DNA from: Arthrobacter echini
GTDB taxonomy: Bacteria > Actinomycetota > Actinomycetes > Actinomycetales > Micrococcaceae
Direction: 5' to 3'
Length of the DNA: 64,000 bases
Assembly: GCF_008107445.1 (NCBI RefSeq)
Contig: NZ_VSLD01000002.1
Coordinates: 62,001 to 126,000, forward strand
Part shown: in pieces, positions 26,262 to 34,917 of the stretch
Layout: each line of letters opens with the position of its first letter
How positions within the stretch are numbered: position 1 is the stretch's first letter
The notes under the pieces: generated by a model
Told to the model about the DNA's origin: nothing
Seen by the model: the letters and a program-made list of their open reading frames with translations, nothing else
The model's database searches: none
Made by a program: the position numbers and the translations under genes

Positions 26262-27715
26262 CCGGTCCGCGAACACCAGGTCGGCGCTGCTGCGTTCGCT
26301 GCGCGGCGACAGGGGTTAAGTTCGCGACAACCTGGCCAGAAGGGAGTATTTGCCGACGCTGCTACCAGCAGGCCACCCGACGCCACGGTATCTGCCCGGC
26401 CTGTCTCACCCAACGACTGCTACCCGGTCGCATCGGCGACGCGAACGTCTGCACGGATTGCGCCGGCATCCCGAAAGACTTTCACTGCAGTCGATGCGGA
26501 CGCGAAGACGAACCCGTCCGCATCGGACTTTGCGCCCACTGCGCTCTAAACGACGACCTCACCGTTCTCCTCGACGACGGCACCGGCCAGATCGCTCCGG
26601 CGCTGCTCCCCCTCCACACCGCGCTCACCGAGCAGAGGCATGCTCGCAGCGCAACTATCTGGCTCATCACCAACCCGGACGCCACCGCGCTCCTGGGCGA
26701 CCTCGCGAGAGGAACTCAACCGCTGGAGCACAGCACCTTCACCAGCCACCCACACCCGAGGAAAGTCGCCTTCCTGCATGAGCTGTTCATTGAGCATCAG
26801 CTGCTGGGCCCAATGAACCTCGACATCGAACGGTTCCAGACCTGGCTTACCGCCAAGCTCTCCTTCGCCCCCGAAACGGACGCGCGAATCATCACGCAAT
26901 ACGCACGCTGGGTCCACCTCAACCGGATGCACCGCCTCGCCGAAACCGGCATGCTGACCAAAGGGACGATCCTCTCCGCACGGCAGTCAACCACCGTCGC
27001 GCTCGGCTTCCTCGCCTTCCTCGCGGGCCGCGACAGCACCCTCGCACAATGCACACAGACCGACATCGATCAGTGGCTCGCCGACGGCCCCACCACCCAC
27101 AGCTTGTCCCGCGGGTTCGTCCGCTGGGCCATCGAGCACCATCACGCACCGCACGTCGACTTCCCCTATCGGGTAGCGAAGACCGAACCCATCCTCAGCC
27201 AGCCGCAGCGCCTCGCGTCGATCCAGCTCGCCCTTGACGAACATACCGACCTCACTGACGCGGACCGCGCCGCCGCGGTGCTCTTCCTCGTCTTCGGACA
27301 ACCGCTCACCCGCATCTCACGCATGACGCGCGACCAGATCGAACGCCGCCACAACGCCACGATCCTGCGCGTCACCGACGACGAGATCCTCGTACCATCG
27401 CCCTTCGACAACGTTCTGACACAACACCTCGAACGGCTTCCTCACCAGAACACGACCGCGCATCGCGGCGACCCGCGCTGGCTCTTCCCCGGCGCCCGCC
27501 CCGGACAGCCCATAAATCACAACACCCTCATGACGCGACTGCGAGACGCGGGCATCGAAATCCGCGCCGCTCACAACGCGGCTCTGCGCGCCCTCGTCCT
27601 CGACATTCCCGCAGCGATCGTCGCGAACACGCTCGGATACAGCTACCAGATCACCGACAAGCACCGCCGGAACTCAGGCGCCACCTTCATCGACTACATC
27701 AACCACCGCAGCTGA
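26258..27715 (+). CDS. Six-CxxC zinc protein with degenerate tyrosine-recombinase domain
   Basis: A 485-residue protein. The first 95 residues hold six CxxC pairs (C12/C15, C32/C35, C46/C49, C65/C68, C77/C80, C92/C95), enough for three zinc ribbons. The rest resembles a tyrosine recombinase: a core-binding-like helical region (about 170-290) and a C-terminal part with Arg352 in LTRISRMTRDQI, Arg444 in HNAALRALVL, LGYS in place of LGHS (Tyr461), and Tyr480 in FIDYINH. The canonical HxxR His is replaced by Ala441 and the later His by Tyr461, so full catalysis is doubtful. It is probably an accessory or targeting subunit of the element. I do not know a named family. Confidence 0.75.
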   Translation: MTGPRTPGRRCCVRCAATGVKFATTWPEGSICRRCYQQATRRHGICPACLTQRLLPGRIGDANVCTDCAGIPKDFHCSRCGREDEPVRIGLCAHCALNDDLTVLLDDGTGQIAPALLPLHTALTEQRHARSATIWLITNPDATALLGDLARGTQPLEHSTFTSHPHPRKVAFLHELFIEHQLLGPMNLDIERFQTWLTAKLSFAPETDARIITQYARWVHLNRMHRLAETGMLTKGTILSARQSTTVALGFLAFLAGRDSTLAQCTQTDIDQWLADGPTTHSLSRGFVRWAIEHHHAPHVDFPYRVAKTEPILSQPQRLASIQLALDEHTDLTDADRAAAVLFLVFGQPLTRISRMTRDQIERRHNATILRVTDDEILVPSPFDNVLTQHLERLPHQNTTAHRGDPRWLFPGARPGQPINHNTLMTRLRDAGIEIRAAHNAALRALVLDIPAAIVANTLGYSYQITDKHRRNSGATFIDYINHRS

Positions 27716-27871
27716 CAGCTCAAATACGCCGGTCACCAACACGCAGGTCCAGCACTAGCGGCAAGAGCGACCCATCTTCACGACATTCTTTCCCGTACTA
27801 GCTCCTGGGCGCCCTCCCGCTGTTCTTCGCGGCTGCCGACGGAAGCCCGAGTGGCACGGCTGCAGACCGGC

Positions 27872-27877
27872 TAGCGT
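27872..27877 (+). promoter_or_regulatory. -10 box of a leaderless MOSC-gene promoter
   Basis: TAGCGT is exactly 6 bases before ATG 27884. It probably marks the return to native chromosome after the recombinase element. Confidence 0.4.
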
Positions 27878-27883
27878 TGCAGC

Positions 27884-28456
27884 ATGGACCACGAGTACCG
27901 CTACGACGTCGAAATACTGCACCTGCTGGTCTCGAAGGACCATGCCTACTTCGGACGCTCCCGGGACGGCGTGGCGGACGTCGCCACGACCGACGCCGAC
28001 AGGGTCGACGTCGTCGCCGGCAAGGGCATCGTGGGTGATCGTTTCTTCGGCAAGGCAGCCCACATGGACGCCGCGATGACCCTCTTTGCCGTCGAATCGC
28101 TAGAGGACATCGCACAGCAGCTCGGATCACCCTCTTTCGATCCCCTGCTCCCGCGTCGGAATGTCGTCCTGCGGGGGGCGGAGCTCGCTCCACTCGTCAG
28201 CGAGGACTTCGTCCTCGAATCCGACGGCAGCAGTGTCTCGTTCCACGGTGGTCGGCCCGCGCACCCCTGCGTCTGGATGGATCGGGTCCTGGCACCGGGA
28301 GCTCATAAGGCGATGCGCGGACGGGGTGGAATCCGGTGCCGCCCCCTGAGCAGCGGGCTCCTCCACCGGGGACCCGCCGTGCTCGTCAGTCCGGTCCCGC
28401 TCGACGCCGCCAGGGCGCACATCGCCTCGGTCCGCCTCCCCAGCCGTCTGCCCTGA
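27884..28456 (+). CDS. MOSC domain-containing protein
   Basis: A 190-residue single MOSC domain protein. MOSC domains are found in molybdenum-cofactor sulfurases and in YiiM/YuaD-type proteins and carry a conserved Cys involved in sulfur transfer or molybdopterin binding. Matching features here are the GKGIVGDRFFGK motif, RRNVVLRGAEL, the Cys in RPAHPCVWMD, and GGIRCRPLSSGLLHRGP near the end. No cofactor or sulfurase gene is adjacent, so the substrate is unknown. The start ATG has no leader by the position of its -10 box. Confidence 0.85.
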   Translation: MDHEYRYDVEILHLLVSKDHAYFGRSRDGVADVATTDADRVDVVAGKGIVGDRFFGKAAHMDAAMTLFAVESLEDIAQQLGSPSFDPLLPRRNVVLRGAELAPLVSEDFVLESDGSSVSFHGGRPAHPCVWMDRVLAPGAHKAMRGRGGIRCRPLSSGLLHRGPAVLVSPVPLDAARAHIASVRLPSRLP

Positions 28457-28554
28457 CCTCTCCTGCCGGGTGCGTCGCTCCCCCGGCGCAGTTCCCCCGC
28501 CGACTCCGTGGAGGGCCGCGAGGATACGCAGGGGCCTTCGGCACATCCCGGGGC

Positions 28555-28560
28555 TACGCT
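28555..28560 (+). promoter_or_regulatory. -10 box of a leaderless DUF3054 promoter
   Basis: TACGCT followed by 6 bases and ATG 28567, another case of the leaderless spacing. Confidence 0.38.
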
Positions 28561-28566
28561 TGCACC

Positions 28567-28995
28567 ATGGCCCGCCTACCGGACTCCCCCGCCGCCCGGC
28601 GACCGGGCAGGCGCAGCGGACCGGGCGGTGCAGCCGCCTGGACCGCGGCCGACGTCGCCCTGATCCTCGTCTTCGCCACCCTGGGGCGGCGGACACACGA
28701 ACACGGCATCACACCCGCCGGGATTCTGCAGACGGCCTGGCCGTTCCTTTCCGCCTATGCCATCGCCGCCACGGCCGTCCGTTCCTGGAGGTCCGCCCGC
28801 AGCGCCTGGCCCACCGGCGTCGTCCTCTGGCTGGGGACCGTTGCGGGCGGTCTTCTCCTCAGGGCTCTTGCCGGCGCTTCGGTGGCGCTCAGCTTCCAGC
28901 TGGTCACCCTGCTCGTGCTCGGCGGTCTGCTCCTGCTTCCCCGGCTCGTCGGTCGCGCCCTCGCACGGCGTCGGTCACGCGTACCGGTAGCGTAG
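28567..28995 (+). CDS. DUF3054 family membrane protein
   Basis: A 142-residue integral membrane protein with four predicted membrane segments. WTAADVALILVFATLGRRTHEHG near residue 25, AWPFLSAYAIAATAV and FQLVTLLVLGGLLLLPRLVGR match the DUF3054 pattern (Asp in the first helix, GRxxH after it, Pro-Phe in the second). Function is unknown. The ATG at 28567 puts a basic N-terminal tail before the first helix, and a -10 box lies 6 bases upstream. Neighbours are a MOSC protein and a RAM-domain protein, which give no functional clue. Confidence 0.8.
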   Translation: MARLPDSPAARRPGRRSGPGGAAAWTAADVALILVFATLGRRTHEHGITPAGILQTAWPFLSAYAIAATAVRSWRSARSAWPTGVVLWLGTVAGGLLLRALAGASVALSFQLVTLLVLGGLLLLPRLVGRALARRRSRVPVA

Positions 28996-29029
28996 GACGA
29001 CGACTCCCCGGTTCCGCGAAAGGCATGCC

Positions 29030-29311
29030 ATGATCACCGCGTTCGTCCTCATTCAGACCGATGCCTCACGTATCCCCGAGAGCGCCCAGTCCATCTCCGA
29101 GATCGAGGGCATCAGCGAGGTGTACTCGGTCACCGGCGAATGGGATCTCATCGCGATCGCCCGCGTCAGCAGGCACGAGGACCTGGCGGACGTCATCGCC
29201 GACCGCCTGTCGAAGATCGAGGGCATCCGTTCGACGACGACGCAGATCGCCTTCCGCTCGTACTCCCAGCACGATCTGGACGCCGCCTTCTCGCTCGGCT
29301 TCGACAGCTGA
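29030..29311 (+). CDS. Stand-alone Lrp/AsnC ligand-binding (RAM) domain protein
   Basis: A 93-residue protein that consists only of the RAM domain found at the C-terminus of Lrp/AsnC regulators: MITAFVLIQTDASRIPESAQ, then GISEVYSVTGEWDLIAIARV and GIRSTTTQIAFRSYS. There is no HTH, so it cannot bind DNA in the usual way. Such proteins form ring-like oligomers that bind amino acids. Its place beside trpD and the respiratory genes is shared with other actinobacteria, but the partner is unknown. GAAAGGC precedes ATG 29030 at a usable distance. Confidence 0.88.
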   Translation: MITAFVLIQTDASRIPESAQSISEIEGISEVYSVTGEWDLIAIARVSRHEDLADVIADRLSKIEGIRSTTTQIAFRSYSQHDLDAAFSLGFDS

Positions 29312-29386
29312 CGTCGTCGAGAGCTGCCGCTTCCTGCAGTTGCCTGATGCTGCACCCGGCCGCGCTGTACGAGCCCGCCGGTGCGC

Positions 29387-30448
29387 TCAGTAGGATCTGC
29401 TGACCTCGACCCACCGCTCCAGGACGCCTGCGGCGGCGCCTGAGTCGATCGACGCGCGGGCACGGGCCATGGCCGAGATGATCCGGTCGACGAGACCGCC
29501 GTCCGCCCGCTCCTCGAGAGCCACGAGACCGGCCGCGGCGTTCAGGACGACGGCGTCCCGCACGGGTCCGGACTCGCCGCGGAGGACGGTACGCACCACC
29601 GCGGCATTGCCCCTGGCATCGGTCCCACGCAGCGCATCGACCGGTACGACGTCGAGACCGAAATCCGCCGGATGGACACCGTGCGCGCGGACCGCTCCGT
29701 CACGGACCTCCCAGATCGTGGAGGTCCCGCTCGTCGTCAATTTGTCCCTGCCGTCGTCGCCCCGGAAGACCAGCGCACGGATGCCCCGGGCGGCGAGCAC
29801 ACCGGCCATGAGGGGGGCCATGCGGGCGTCGGCGCAGCCGAGCGCCTGAGCGCTCACCCCGGCCGGGTTGCTCAGGGGGCCGAGGAAGTTGAAGGCCGTC
29901 GGCACCCCGAGTTCGCGCCGTGGAACCGCCACGTGTTTCATCGACGGATGGAACACCTGCGCGAAACAGAAGGTGATGCCCGCCCGCTCCGCCGTCCGCG
30001 CGACGTCGGCAGGCGCCAGATCGAGCCGGACACCGAGCTCCTCTATCACGTCCGCCGCTCCCGAGGCCGACGACGCCCCCCTGTTGCCGTGCTTGACCAC
30101 CTTCGCTCCCGCGCCGACCGCCACGAGGGAGCTCATCGTCGAGATGTTGAGCGTGTTCAGACCGTCTCCGCCGGTGCCGACGATGTCGAGCGTGGGCCCG
30201 GTGACCTCGATTCGGTGCGCCCTGTCGAGCATCGCCTGGACGAGTCCGGCAAGTTCGTCGACGGATTCCCCCTTCGCCCGCAGCGCCACGAGGAACCCCG
30301 CGATCTGGGCGTGACTCGCCTCGCCCGACATGATCGAATGCATCGCCCAGCGGCTCTGCTCCGTCCCCAGATCGCTTCCTGCCAGGAGGGCCGAGAAGAT
30401 CGAGGGCCAGGTGGACGGCAGCGCTGAGGGGGTTGTCGGCAGGCTCAC
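29387..30448 (-). CDS. trpD: Anthranilate phosphoribosyltransferase
   Basis: TrpD joins anthranilate and PRPP in the second step of tryptophan synthesis. The 353-residue product has the PRPP loop [35 protein letters not shown], and [22 protein letters not shown], all family hallmarks. The start is GTG 30448. No other trp genes are near; in actinobacteria a lone trpD commonly sits beside ctaE. On the minus strand GATAAT (30462-30457) lies 8 bases before the start, so the mRNA may be nearly leaderless. The 30461-30475 dyad overlaps this putative -10 region and could influence trpD as well as ctaE. Confidence 0.94.
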   Translation of the reverse strand: MSLPTTPSALPSTWPSIFSALLAGSDLGTEQSRWAMHSIMSGEASHAQIAGFLVALRAKGESVDELAGLVQAMLDRAHRIEVTGPTLDIVGTGGDGLNTLNISTMSSLVAVGAGAKVVKHGNRGASSASGAADVIEELGVRLDLAPADVARTAERAGITFCFAQVFHPSMKHVAVPRRELGVPTAFNFLGPLSNPAGVSAQALGCADARMAPLMAGVLAARGIRALVFRGDDGRDKLTTSGTSTIWEVRDGAVRAHGVHPADFGLDVVPVDALRGTDARGNAAVVRTVLRGESGPVRDAVVLNAAAGLVALEERADGGLVDRIISAMARARASIDSGAAAGVLERWVEVSRSY

Positions 30449-30460
30449 CGTCCCAGATTA

Positions 30461-30475
30461 TCTACGAATTGTAGA
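30461..30475. promoter_or_regulatory. TCTAC-N5-GTAGA dyad, trpD-ctaE intergenic
   Basis: TCTAC-GAATT-GTAGA. The right arm forms part of a possible -10 box TAGAAA (30472-30477) reading toward ctaE. The same arrangement occurs before qcrC and ctaC. Confidence 0.55.
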
Positions 30476-30583
30476 AAGTCATGCCGCGGAACTTCCGCGT
30501 CAAGACGGGCGTCGTTGTGGACCGCCCTGCACCGAACCACTCCGCAGGCCGTTTCGCGTTGGTGATCGCGCCGCGCTTGGGGC

Positions 30584-30589
30584 CATAAT
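30584..30589 (+). promoter_or_regulatory. Second possible ctaE promoter (-10)
   Basis: CATAAT is exactly 6 bases before GTG 30596, which would give a leaderless ctaE mRNA. TTGGTG at 30559-30564 is a weak -35 with a 19-base spacer. Confidence 0.4.
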
Positions 30590-30595
30590 GATCTC

Positions 30596-31234
30596 GTGAC
30601 CTCCGCGACCCAAGCCCCCAGTGCCGCGCCGCATCCCGCGCTGAACCGCCCCAACATGGTCTCCGTCGGGACCGTCGTCTGGCTGTCCAGCGAGCTGATG
30701 TTCTTCGCAGGCCTCTTTGCCATGTACTTCACCCTGCGCTCCACCTCCGGTGAGCTATGGGCCATGGAGACCGAGAAGCTGAACGTGCCGTTCGCGCTCG
30801 TCAACACCATCATCCTGGTCTCGAGCTCCTTCAGCTGCCAGTTCGGGGTCTTCGCCGCAGAGCGCCTGCAGCCCCGCCGCACGGGCGGGCCCTTCGCCAT
30901 CGCCCGCTGGGGCATGGTCGAGTGGTTCCTCCTCACCTTCTTCATGGGCGCCATCTTCGTCTCGGTCCAGGCCTACGAGTACGCGGAGCTCGTCTCCGAG
31001 GGCGTCTCCCTGTCCTCGAACCCGTTCGGTTCGGCCTTCTACATCACCACCGGCTTCCACGGGATCCACGTGATCGGCGGACTCATCGCCTTCCTGCTGA
31101 TCATCGGCCGCGCCTTCATCGCGCGGCAGTTCGGTCACTTCGAGGCCACCTCCGCGATCGTGACGTCCTACTACTGGCACTTCGTGGACGTGGTCTGGAT
31201 CGGGCTGTTCCTGATCATCTACTTCCTCCAGTAA
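30596..31234 (+). CDS. ctaE: Cytochrome aa3 oxidase subunit III
   Basis: CtaE is the 212-residue subunit III of the aa3 terminal oxidase, with five membrane segments. Diagnostic stretches are [35 protein letters not shown] and [18 protein letters not shown]. It stabilises the oxidase core and proton uptake. It lies just before qcrCAB, as in mycobacteria and corynebacteria, where bcc and aa3 form one supercomplex. The start is GTG 30596 ([16 protein letters not shown]). Two promoters are possible: one at the TCTAC dyad about 120 bases upstream and one leaderless. Confidence 0.95.
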   Translation: MTSATQAPSAAPHPALNRPNMVSVGTVVWLSSELMFFAGLFAMYFTLRSTSGELWAMETEKLNVPFALVNTIILVSSSFSCQFGVFAAERLQPRRTGGPFAIARWGMVEWFLLTFFMGAIFVSVQAYEYAELVSEGVSLSSNPFGSAFYITTGFHGIHVIGGLIAFLLIIGRAFIARQFGHFEATSAIVTSYYWHFVDVVWIGLFLIIYFLQ

Positions 31235-31251
31235 TTGGCACCCGCTCGCTC

Positions 31252-31268
31252 TTCTACTAGAGGTAGAA
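31252..31268. promoter_or_regulatory. TTCTAC-N5-GTAGAA dyad before qcrC
   Basis: TTCTAC-TAGAG-GTAGAA is a perfect 6-base-arm inverted repeat. Its right arm contributes to the -10-like TAGAAT (31264-31269), so a bound protein would block or position polymerase. Transcription from here would start near 31276. Confidence 0.6.
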
Positions 31269-31320
31269 TTCAATGAAGAAGTCCGGCAGCTCCGGTATCA
31301 CAAAAGGCAGGAAGCAACCC

Positions 31321-32112
31321 GTGAAGGCACTCTCGCAGAGGCGGCGTCACCCCCTAGCAGCTGTAGCGCTGCTCCTGATGGCGCTCCTCGCCACCGGCGG
31401 GATCTACGCCGCGGCCAGTACCGCCAACGAAGCACAGGCACAGACCACCACCTTCACGGCCAATGACGTCGACGAGGGAAGCAAGCTCTTCGCCGCCAAC
31501 TGCGCCTCCTGCCACGGCATGGGTGCTACCGGTTCCGACGCGGCGCCGTCCCTCGTGGGCGTAGGGGCGGCCTCCGTGGACTTCCAGGTCGGCTCGGGAC
31601 GCATGCCCATGCAGATGGACGGACCGCAGGCCCAGGTCAAGCCGGTTCAGTTCGACGACGAACAGATCCGCCAGATGGCGGCATACGTCGCCTCCCTGGG
31701 AGCCGGGCCTGCCATTCCCTCCGACGAGATCCTCGATCCCGCCGAGGGTGACAGTTCGGCCGGGGGCGAGCTGTTCCGCGTGAACTGCGCCATGTGCCAC
31801 AACGCGGCCGCGGCCGGCGGTGCACTGACCCGGGGTAAGTACGCTCCCTCCCTCGAAGGGACGAGCGAAAAGCACATCTACGAGGCCATGGTCACCGGCC
31901 CGCAGAACATGCCGGTCTTCAGCGACGCGAACATCACGCCCGAGGACAAGCAGGACATCATCGCGTTCCTCAAGACCATCGAGGAGCAGGGCTCCCCCGG
32001 TGGGGCGGACCTGGGCTCGCTCGGACCGGTGTCGGAGGGACTGTTCATCTGGGTTGCCGGGCTCGGCGTCATCATCGCCTTCACGGTGTGGCTCACGTCA
32101 AGGTCCTCATGA
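31321..32112 (+). CDS. qcrC: Cytochrome bcc complex dihaem cytochrome c subunit
   Basis: QcrC is the membrane-bound dihaem cytochrome c that passes electrons directly from the bcc complex to aa3 oxidase, replacing a soluble cytochrome c. Haem sites are Cys61-Ala-Ser-Cys64-His65 and Cys156-Ala-Met-Cys159-His160. An N-terminal membrane segment (about 11-31) and a C-terminal one (GLFIWVAGLGVIIAFTVWL) anchor it. I chose GTG 31321 because AGGAAG lies 6 bases upstream and the likely transcription start (about 31276) is downstream of the alternative ATG 31273, which would add 16 residues. Confidence 0.94.
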   Translation: MKALSQRRRHPLAAVALLLMALLATGGIYAAASTANEAQAQTTTFTANDVDEGSKLFAANCASCHGMGATGSDAAPSLVGVGAASVDFQVGSGRMPMQMDGPQAQVKPVQFDDEQIRQMAAYVASLGAGPAIPSDEILDPAEGDSSAGGELFRVNCAMCHNAAAAGGALTRGKYAPSLEGTSEKHIYEAMVTGPQNMPVFSDANITPEDKQDIIAFLKTIEEQGSPGGADLGSLGPVSEGLFIWVAGLGVIIAFTVWLTSRSS

Positions 32113-32144
32113 CCATCCGAGGGTCCTCCGTCGACGAATCACCT

Positions 32145-32154
32145 GTAGATCTAC
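32145..32154. promoter_or_regulatory. GTAGATCTAC palindrome before qcrA
   Basis: A 10-base perfect palindrome in the 78-base qcrC-qcrA gap. It uses the same GTAG/CTAC half-sites as the dyads before ctaE, qcrC and ctaC but in reverse order and without the 5-base centre, so a shared function is doubtful. Confidence 0.3.
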
Positions 32155-32190
32155 GAACACTGCCACACCTGAAGAAGGATGCGAGGGATC

Positions 32191-33213
32191 ATGGCCGACT
32201 CTAGTCACGGCACCCCGGGAACGACGGTCGCCGTCGGTTCGACGGGCCGGCAGCTGGACGAGTTCGACAATCCGGGTCTGCCACCGCACAGGCCACGCCT
32301 GGCGGACCGGGACCCCCGCGCAGAGAAGCGTGCCGAGCGCCAGGTCGCCCTGCTCTTCGCGATCTCGGTGGTCGGGACCCTCCTGTTCTTCGTCGGGTAC
32401 TTCTTCATCCCACTCGACCAGACGATCGAGCGGCTCCGGCTGCAGAATCTGATGCTCGGCCTGGGCACCGCCTTCGCGATGCTCGGTATCGGCGTCGGGA
32501 TCGTGCACTGGGCCAAGACGCTCATGCCCGACCACGAGGTCACCGAGGATCGCCACGACATCCGTCCGGAGAGTGATCGTCAGGACGCCGAGAAGATCGT
32601 CAACGACATCCTCGACGAATCGGGTATCAAGCGTCGCCCACTGATCCGCAACACGCTCCTCGGAGCGGCCCTGCTGGCACCTCTCCCGGCGATCGCGATC
32701 TTCCGCGACCTGGGTCCACTGCCGGGTAATGCGCTCAAGGAGACCATGTGGGACGCGGGTGTCCGCCTTACGCGGGACCCGAGTGGGACCCCCATCCGGG
32801 CCGCCGATGTCACTATCGGCTCGGCCTTCCACGTCATCCCGGAGGGACTCAATGAGGCCGAGCACAAGCTGGAGGAGAAGGCCAAGGCCGTCGTCCTCCT
32901 CATGCGCCTCGACCCCAATGAACTCAACCCCTCCCCCGGCAAGGAGGACTGGGCATATGACGGGATCGTCGCCTACTCCAAGATCTGCACGCACGTCGGC
33001 TGCCCCGTAGCACTGTACGAACAGCAGACGCACCACCTTCTGTGTCCCTGCCACCAGTCGACGTTCGATGTGGAGCACGAGGCAAAGGTGATCTTCGGAC
33101 CAGCGGCTCGCCCGCTGCCGCAGCTACCCATCGAGGTCGATGACGAGGGCTATCTCGTCGCGTCGAGCGATTTTCAAGAACCAGTAGGACCTAGTTTCTG
33201 GGAGCGAGGCTGA
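32191..33213 (+). CDS. qcrA: Cytochrome bcc complex Rieske iron-sulfur subunit
   Basis: The 340-residue Rieske protein takes electrons from menaquinol. The [2Fe-2S] site is formed by CTHVGCP and CPCHQSTF, each with one Cys and one His ligand. As in other actinobacteria it has three membrane segments: VALLFAISVVGTLLFFVGYFF, LMLGLGTAFAMLGIGVGIVHW, and a third after the basic RRPLIRN (LLGAALLAPLPAIAIF). The third segment behind the Arg pair suggests Tat insertion, and tatA/tatC are in this window. ATG 32191 is preferred to ATG 32179 because GAGGGA lies at a usable distance. Confidence 0.95.
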   Translation: MADSSHGTPGTTVAVGSTGRQLDEFDNPGLPPHRPRLADRDPRAEKRAERQVALLFAISVVGTLLFFVGYFFIPLDQTIERLRLQNLMLGLGTAFAMLGIGVGIVHWAKTLMPDHEVTEDRHDIRPESDRQDAEKIVNDILDESGIKRRPLIRNTLLGAALLAPLPAIAIFRDLGPLPGNALKETMWDAGVRLTRDPSGTPIRAADVTIGSAFHVIPEGLNEAEHKLEEKAKAVVLLMRLDPNELNPSPGKEDWAYDGIVAYSKICTHVGCPVALYEQQTHHLLCPCHQSTFDVEHEAKVIFGPAARPLPQLPIEVDDEGYLVASSDFQEPVGPSFWERG

Positions 33214-33214
33214 C

Positions 33215-34897
33215 ATGAGCAGCTCAACTGCGACGCAAACCTATGTACCGAAGACCCGCGTCGGCAAGGTGACCGATTACGTCGACTCGCGCGTCGGCGG
33301 CTCCGCGATCGTCAAGGAGTTCGGTCGGAAGATCTTCCCCGATCACTGGACATTCATGTTCGGGGAGGTGGCCCTCTACACCTTCGTCATCCTGCTCCTC
33401 TCGGGCACGTTCCTCACCTTCTTCTACGATCCCTCCATGGCCGAGACCACCTACGAGGGCAGCTATTTGCCGCTGCGTGGCGTGGAGATGTCGGTGGCCT
33501 ACGCCTCCTCGCTCGACATCTCGTTCGACATCCGTGGTGGGCTTTTCATGCGCCAGGTACACCACTGGTCCGCGCTGCTGTTCGTCGCCGCGGTGGCGGT
33601 CCACATGCTGCGCGTCTTCTTCACCGGAGCGTTCCGCAAGCCCCGTGAGTTCAATTGGATCATTGGTTGCACGCTCCTCATCCTGAGCCTCGCGGCCGGT
33701 TTCACCGGGTACTCGCTGCCTGATGATCTGCTGTCGGGTAACGGTCTGCGCATCATCGACGGCGTCATGAAGTCCATCCCAGTGGTCGGAACATATCTCA
33801 GCTTCTTCCTGTTCGGCGGGGAGTTCCCGGGAACGGCCATCATCGGCCGTCTGTACGTGCTCCACATCCTGTTGGTGCCGGCAGTCATCCTGCTCATGAT
33901 CGGTCTGCACCTCTTCCTGGTCGTCCTGCACAAGCACTCGCAGTTCCCCGGCCCGGGCCGCACGAACACCAATGTGGTCGGATACCCGGTAGGCCCGGTA
34001 TACGCAGCGAAGGCCGGTGGATTCTTCTTCATCGTCTTCGGTATCCTCGCCGCCATCGCCGCAGCATTCACCATCAATCCGATCTGGAACTACGGGCCGT
34101 ACGACCCCTCCCCCGTCTCGGCCGGCACGCAGCCGGACTGGTACATCGGGTGGGTGGACGGTGCCCTCCGGCTGATGCCCGGGACCATCGGGAACTTCGA
34201 CTTCGAGTTCATGATCCCGTTCCCGTGGGGCACCAATGCCCTGCCGCTGAACGTGCTCATCCCCGCACTGGTGCCGGCGATCATCCTGTTCACCCTGATG
34301 TTCGCCTGGCCCTGGATCGAAGCGTGGGTCACGAAGGACACGCGTGAGCATCATCTGCTGGACCGTCCGCGTAATGCTCCCACCCGCACCGCCATCGGTG
34401 TTGCCGGCGTGACGTTCTACTGCATCATGTGGGCCGCCGCCAGCTCGGACCTCATCGCGACCCACTTCATGGTCTCGCTGAATGATGTGACCTACTGGCT
34501 CAGGGTCCTCGTGATCCTCGGTCCCATCCTGGCGTTCATGGTGTCTCGGCGCATCTCGCTCGCCCTCCAGCGCAAGGATCGTGAGATCGCGCTGCACGGC
34601 CGGGAGACCGGTCGGATCGTACGGCTTCCCCACGGTGAATTCATCGAGGTGCACGAGCCGGTGGACGACTACAAGCTGTACACGCTGACCAGCTTCGAGT
34701 CGCCCCAGGCTGAGTTGCCGACGCCGGACAAGGATGGCAAGGTGAGCCGTCTCGACAAGGTCCACGGACGGGTCTCCCGATTCTTCTTCGAGGACAGGGT
34801 GGCTCCGGTCACCCCAAGGGAACTCGCGGCATCGCACGGTGACCACCACGAAGAGGTCGCTGGTGCCAAGGACCGTGAGGCCATCTCGAGCCGGTAG
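33215..34897 (+). CDS. qcrB: Cytochrome bcc complex cytochrome b subunit
   Basis: QcrB holds the two b haems and the quinol sites and is the target of the antimycobacterial drug class that includes Q203. The 560-residue protein has eight or more membrane helices; haem-ligand His pairs lie in VHHWSALLFVAAVAVHMLR and LLMIGLHLFLVVLHKHSQF. A long hydrophilic C-terminal tail (about 450-560) is typical of actinobacterial QcrB. It starts one base after the qcrA stop, so translation is coupled. A strong terminator follows at 34918-34950. Confidence 0.96.
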   Translation: MSSSTATQTYVPKTRVGKVTDYVDSRVGGSAIVKEFGRKIFPDHWTFMFGEVALYTFVILLLSGTFLTFFYDPSMAETTYEGSYLPLRGVEMSVAYASSLDISFDIRGGLFMRQVHHWSALLFVAAVAVHMLRVFFTGAFRKPREFNWIIGCTLLILSLAAGFTGYSLPDDLLSGNGLRIIDGVMKSIPVVGTYLSFFLFGGEFPGTAIIGRLYVLHILLVPAVILLMIGLHLFLVVLHKHSQFPGPGRTNTNVVGYPVGPVYAAKAGGFFFIVFGILAAIAAAFTINPIWNYGPYDPSPVSAGTQPDWYIGWVDGALRLMPGTIGNFDFEFMIPFPWGTNALPLNVLIPALVPAIILFTLMFAWPWIEAWVTKDTREHHLLDRPRNAPTRTAIGVAGVTFYCIMWAAASSDLIATHFMVSLNDVTYWLRVLVILGPILAFMVSRRISLALQRKDREIALHGRETGRIVRLPHGEFIEVHEPVDDYKLYTLTSFESPQAELPTPDKDGKVSRLDKVHGRVSRFFFEDRVAPVTPRELAASHGDHHEEVAGAKDREAISSR

Positions 34898-34917
34898 CCA
34901 CGACATAGAGCACTGAC

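Larger units (their letters stand above)
24800..27715 (+). mobile_element. Three-gene tyrosine-recombinase element
   Basis: Three genes are packed without gaps: an intact tyrosine recombinase, a 110-residue HTH protein one base after it, and a 485-residue zinc-motif/recombinase-like protein overlapping the HTH stop by ATGA. The block interrupts housekeeping genes between uvrA2 and a MOSC gene, and its flanks and first gene use more A/T-ending codons than the neighbours. It carries no passenger gene. Coordinates given are those of the gene block; the DNA ends are not defined. The logic recalls multi-recombinase elements such as Tn554 or RIT elements, but the gene set differs. Confidence 0.72.

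Noticed and set aside
24619-27745. Inverted match TGCGTATTGG / CCAACACGCA at the flanks of the recombinase element
   Set aside because: Nine of ten bases match, but a match of this quality is expected by chance between two flanks of about 200 bases, so I did not call them terminal repeats.
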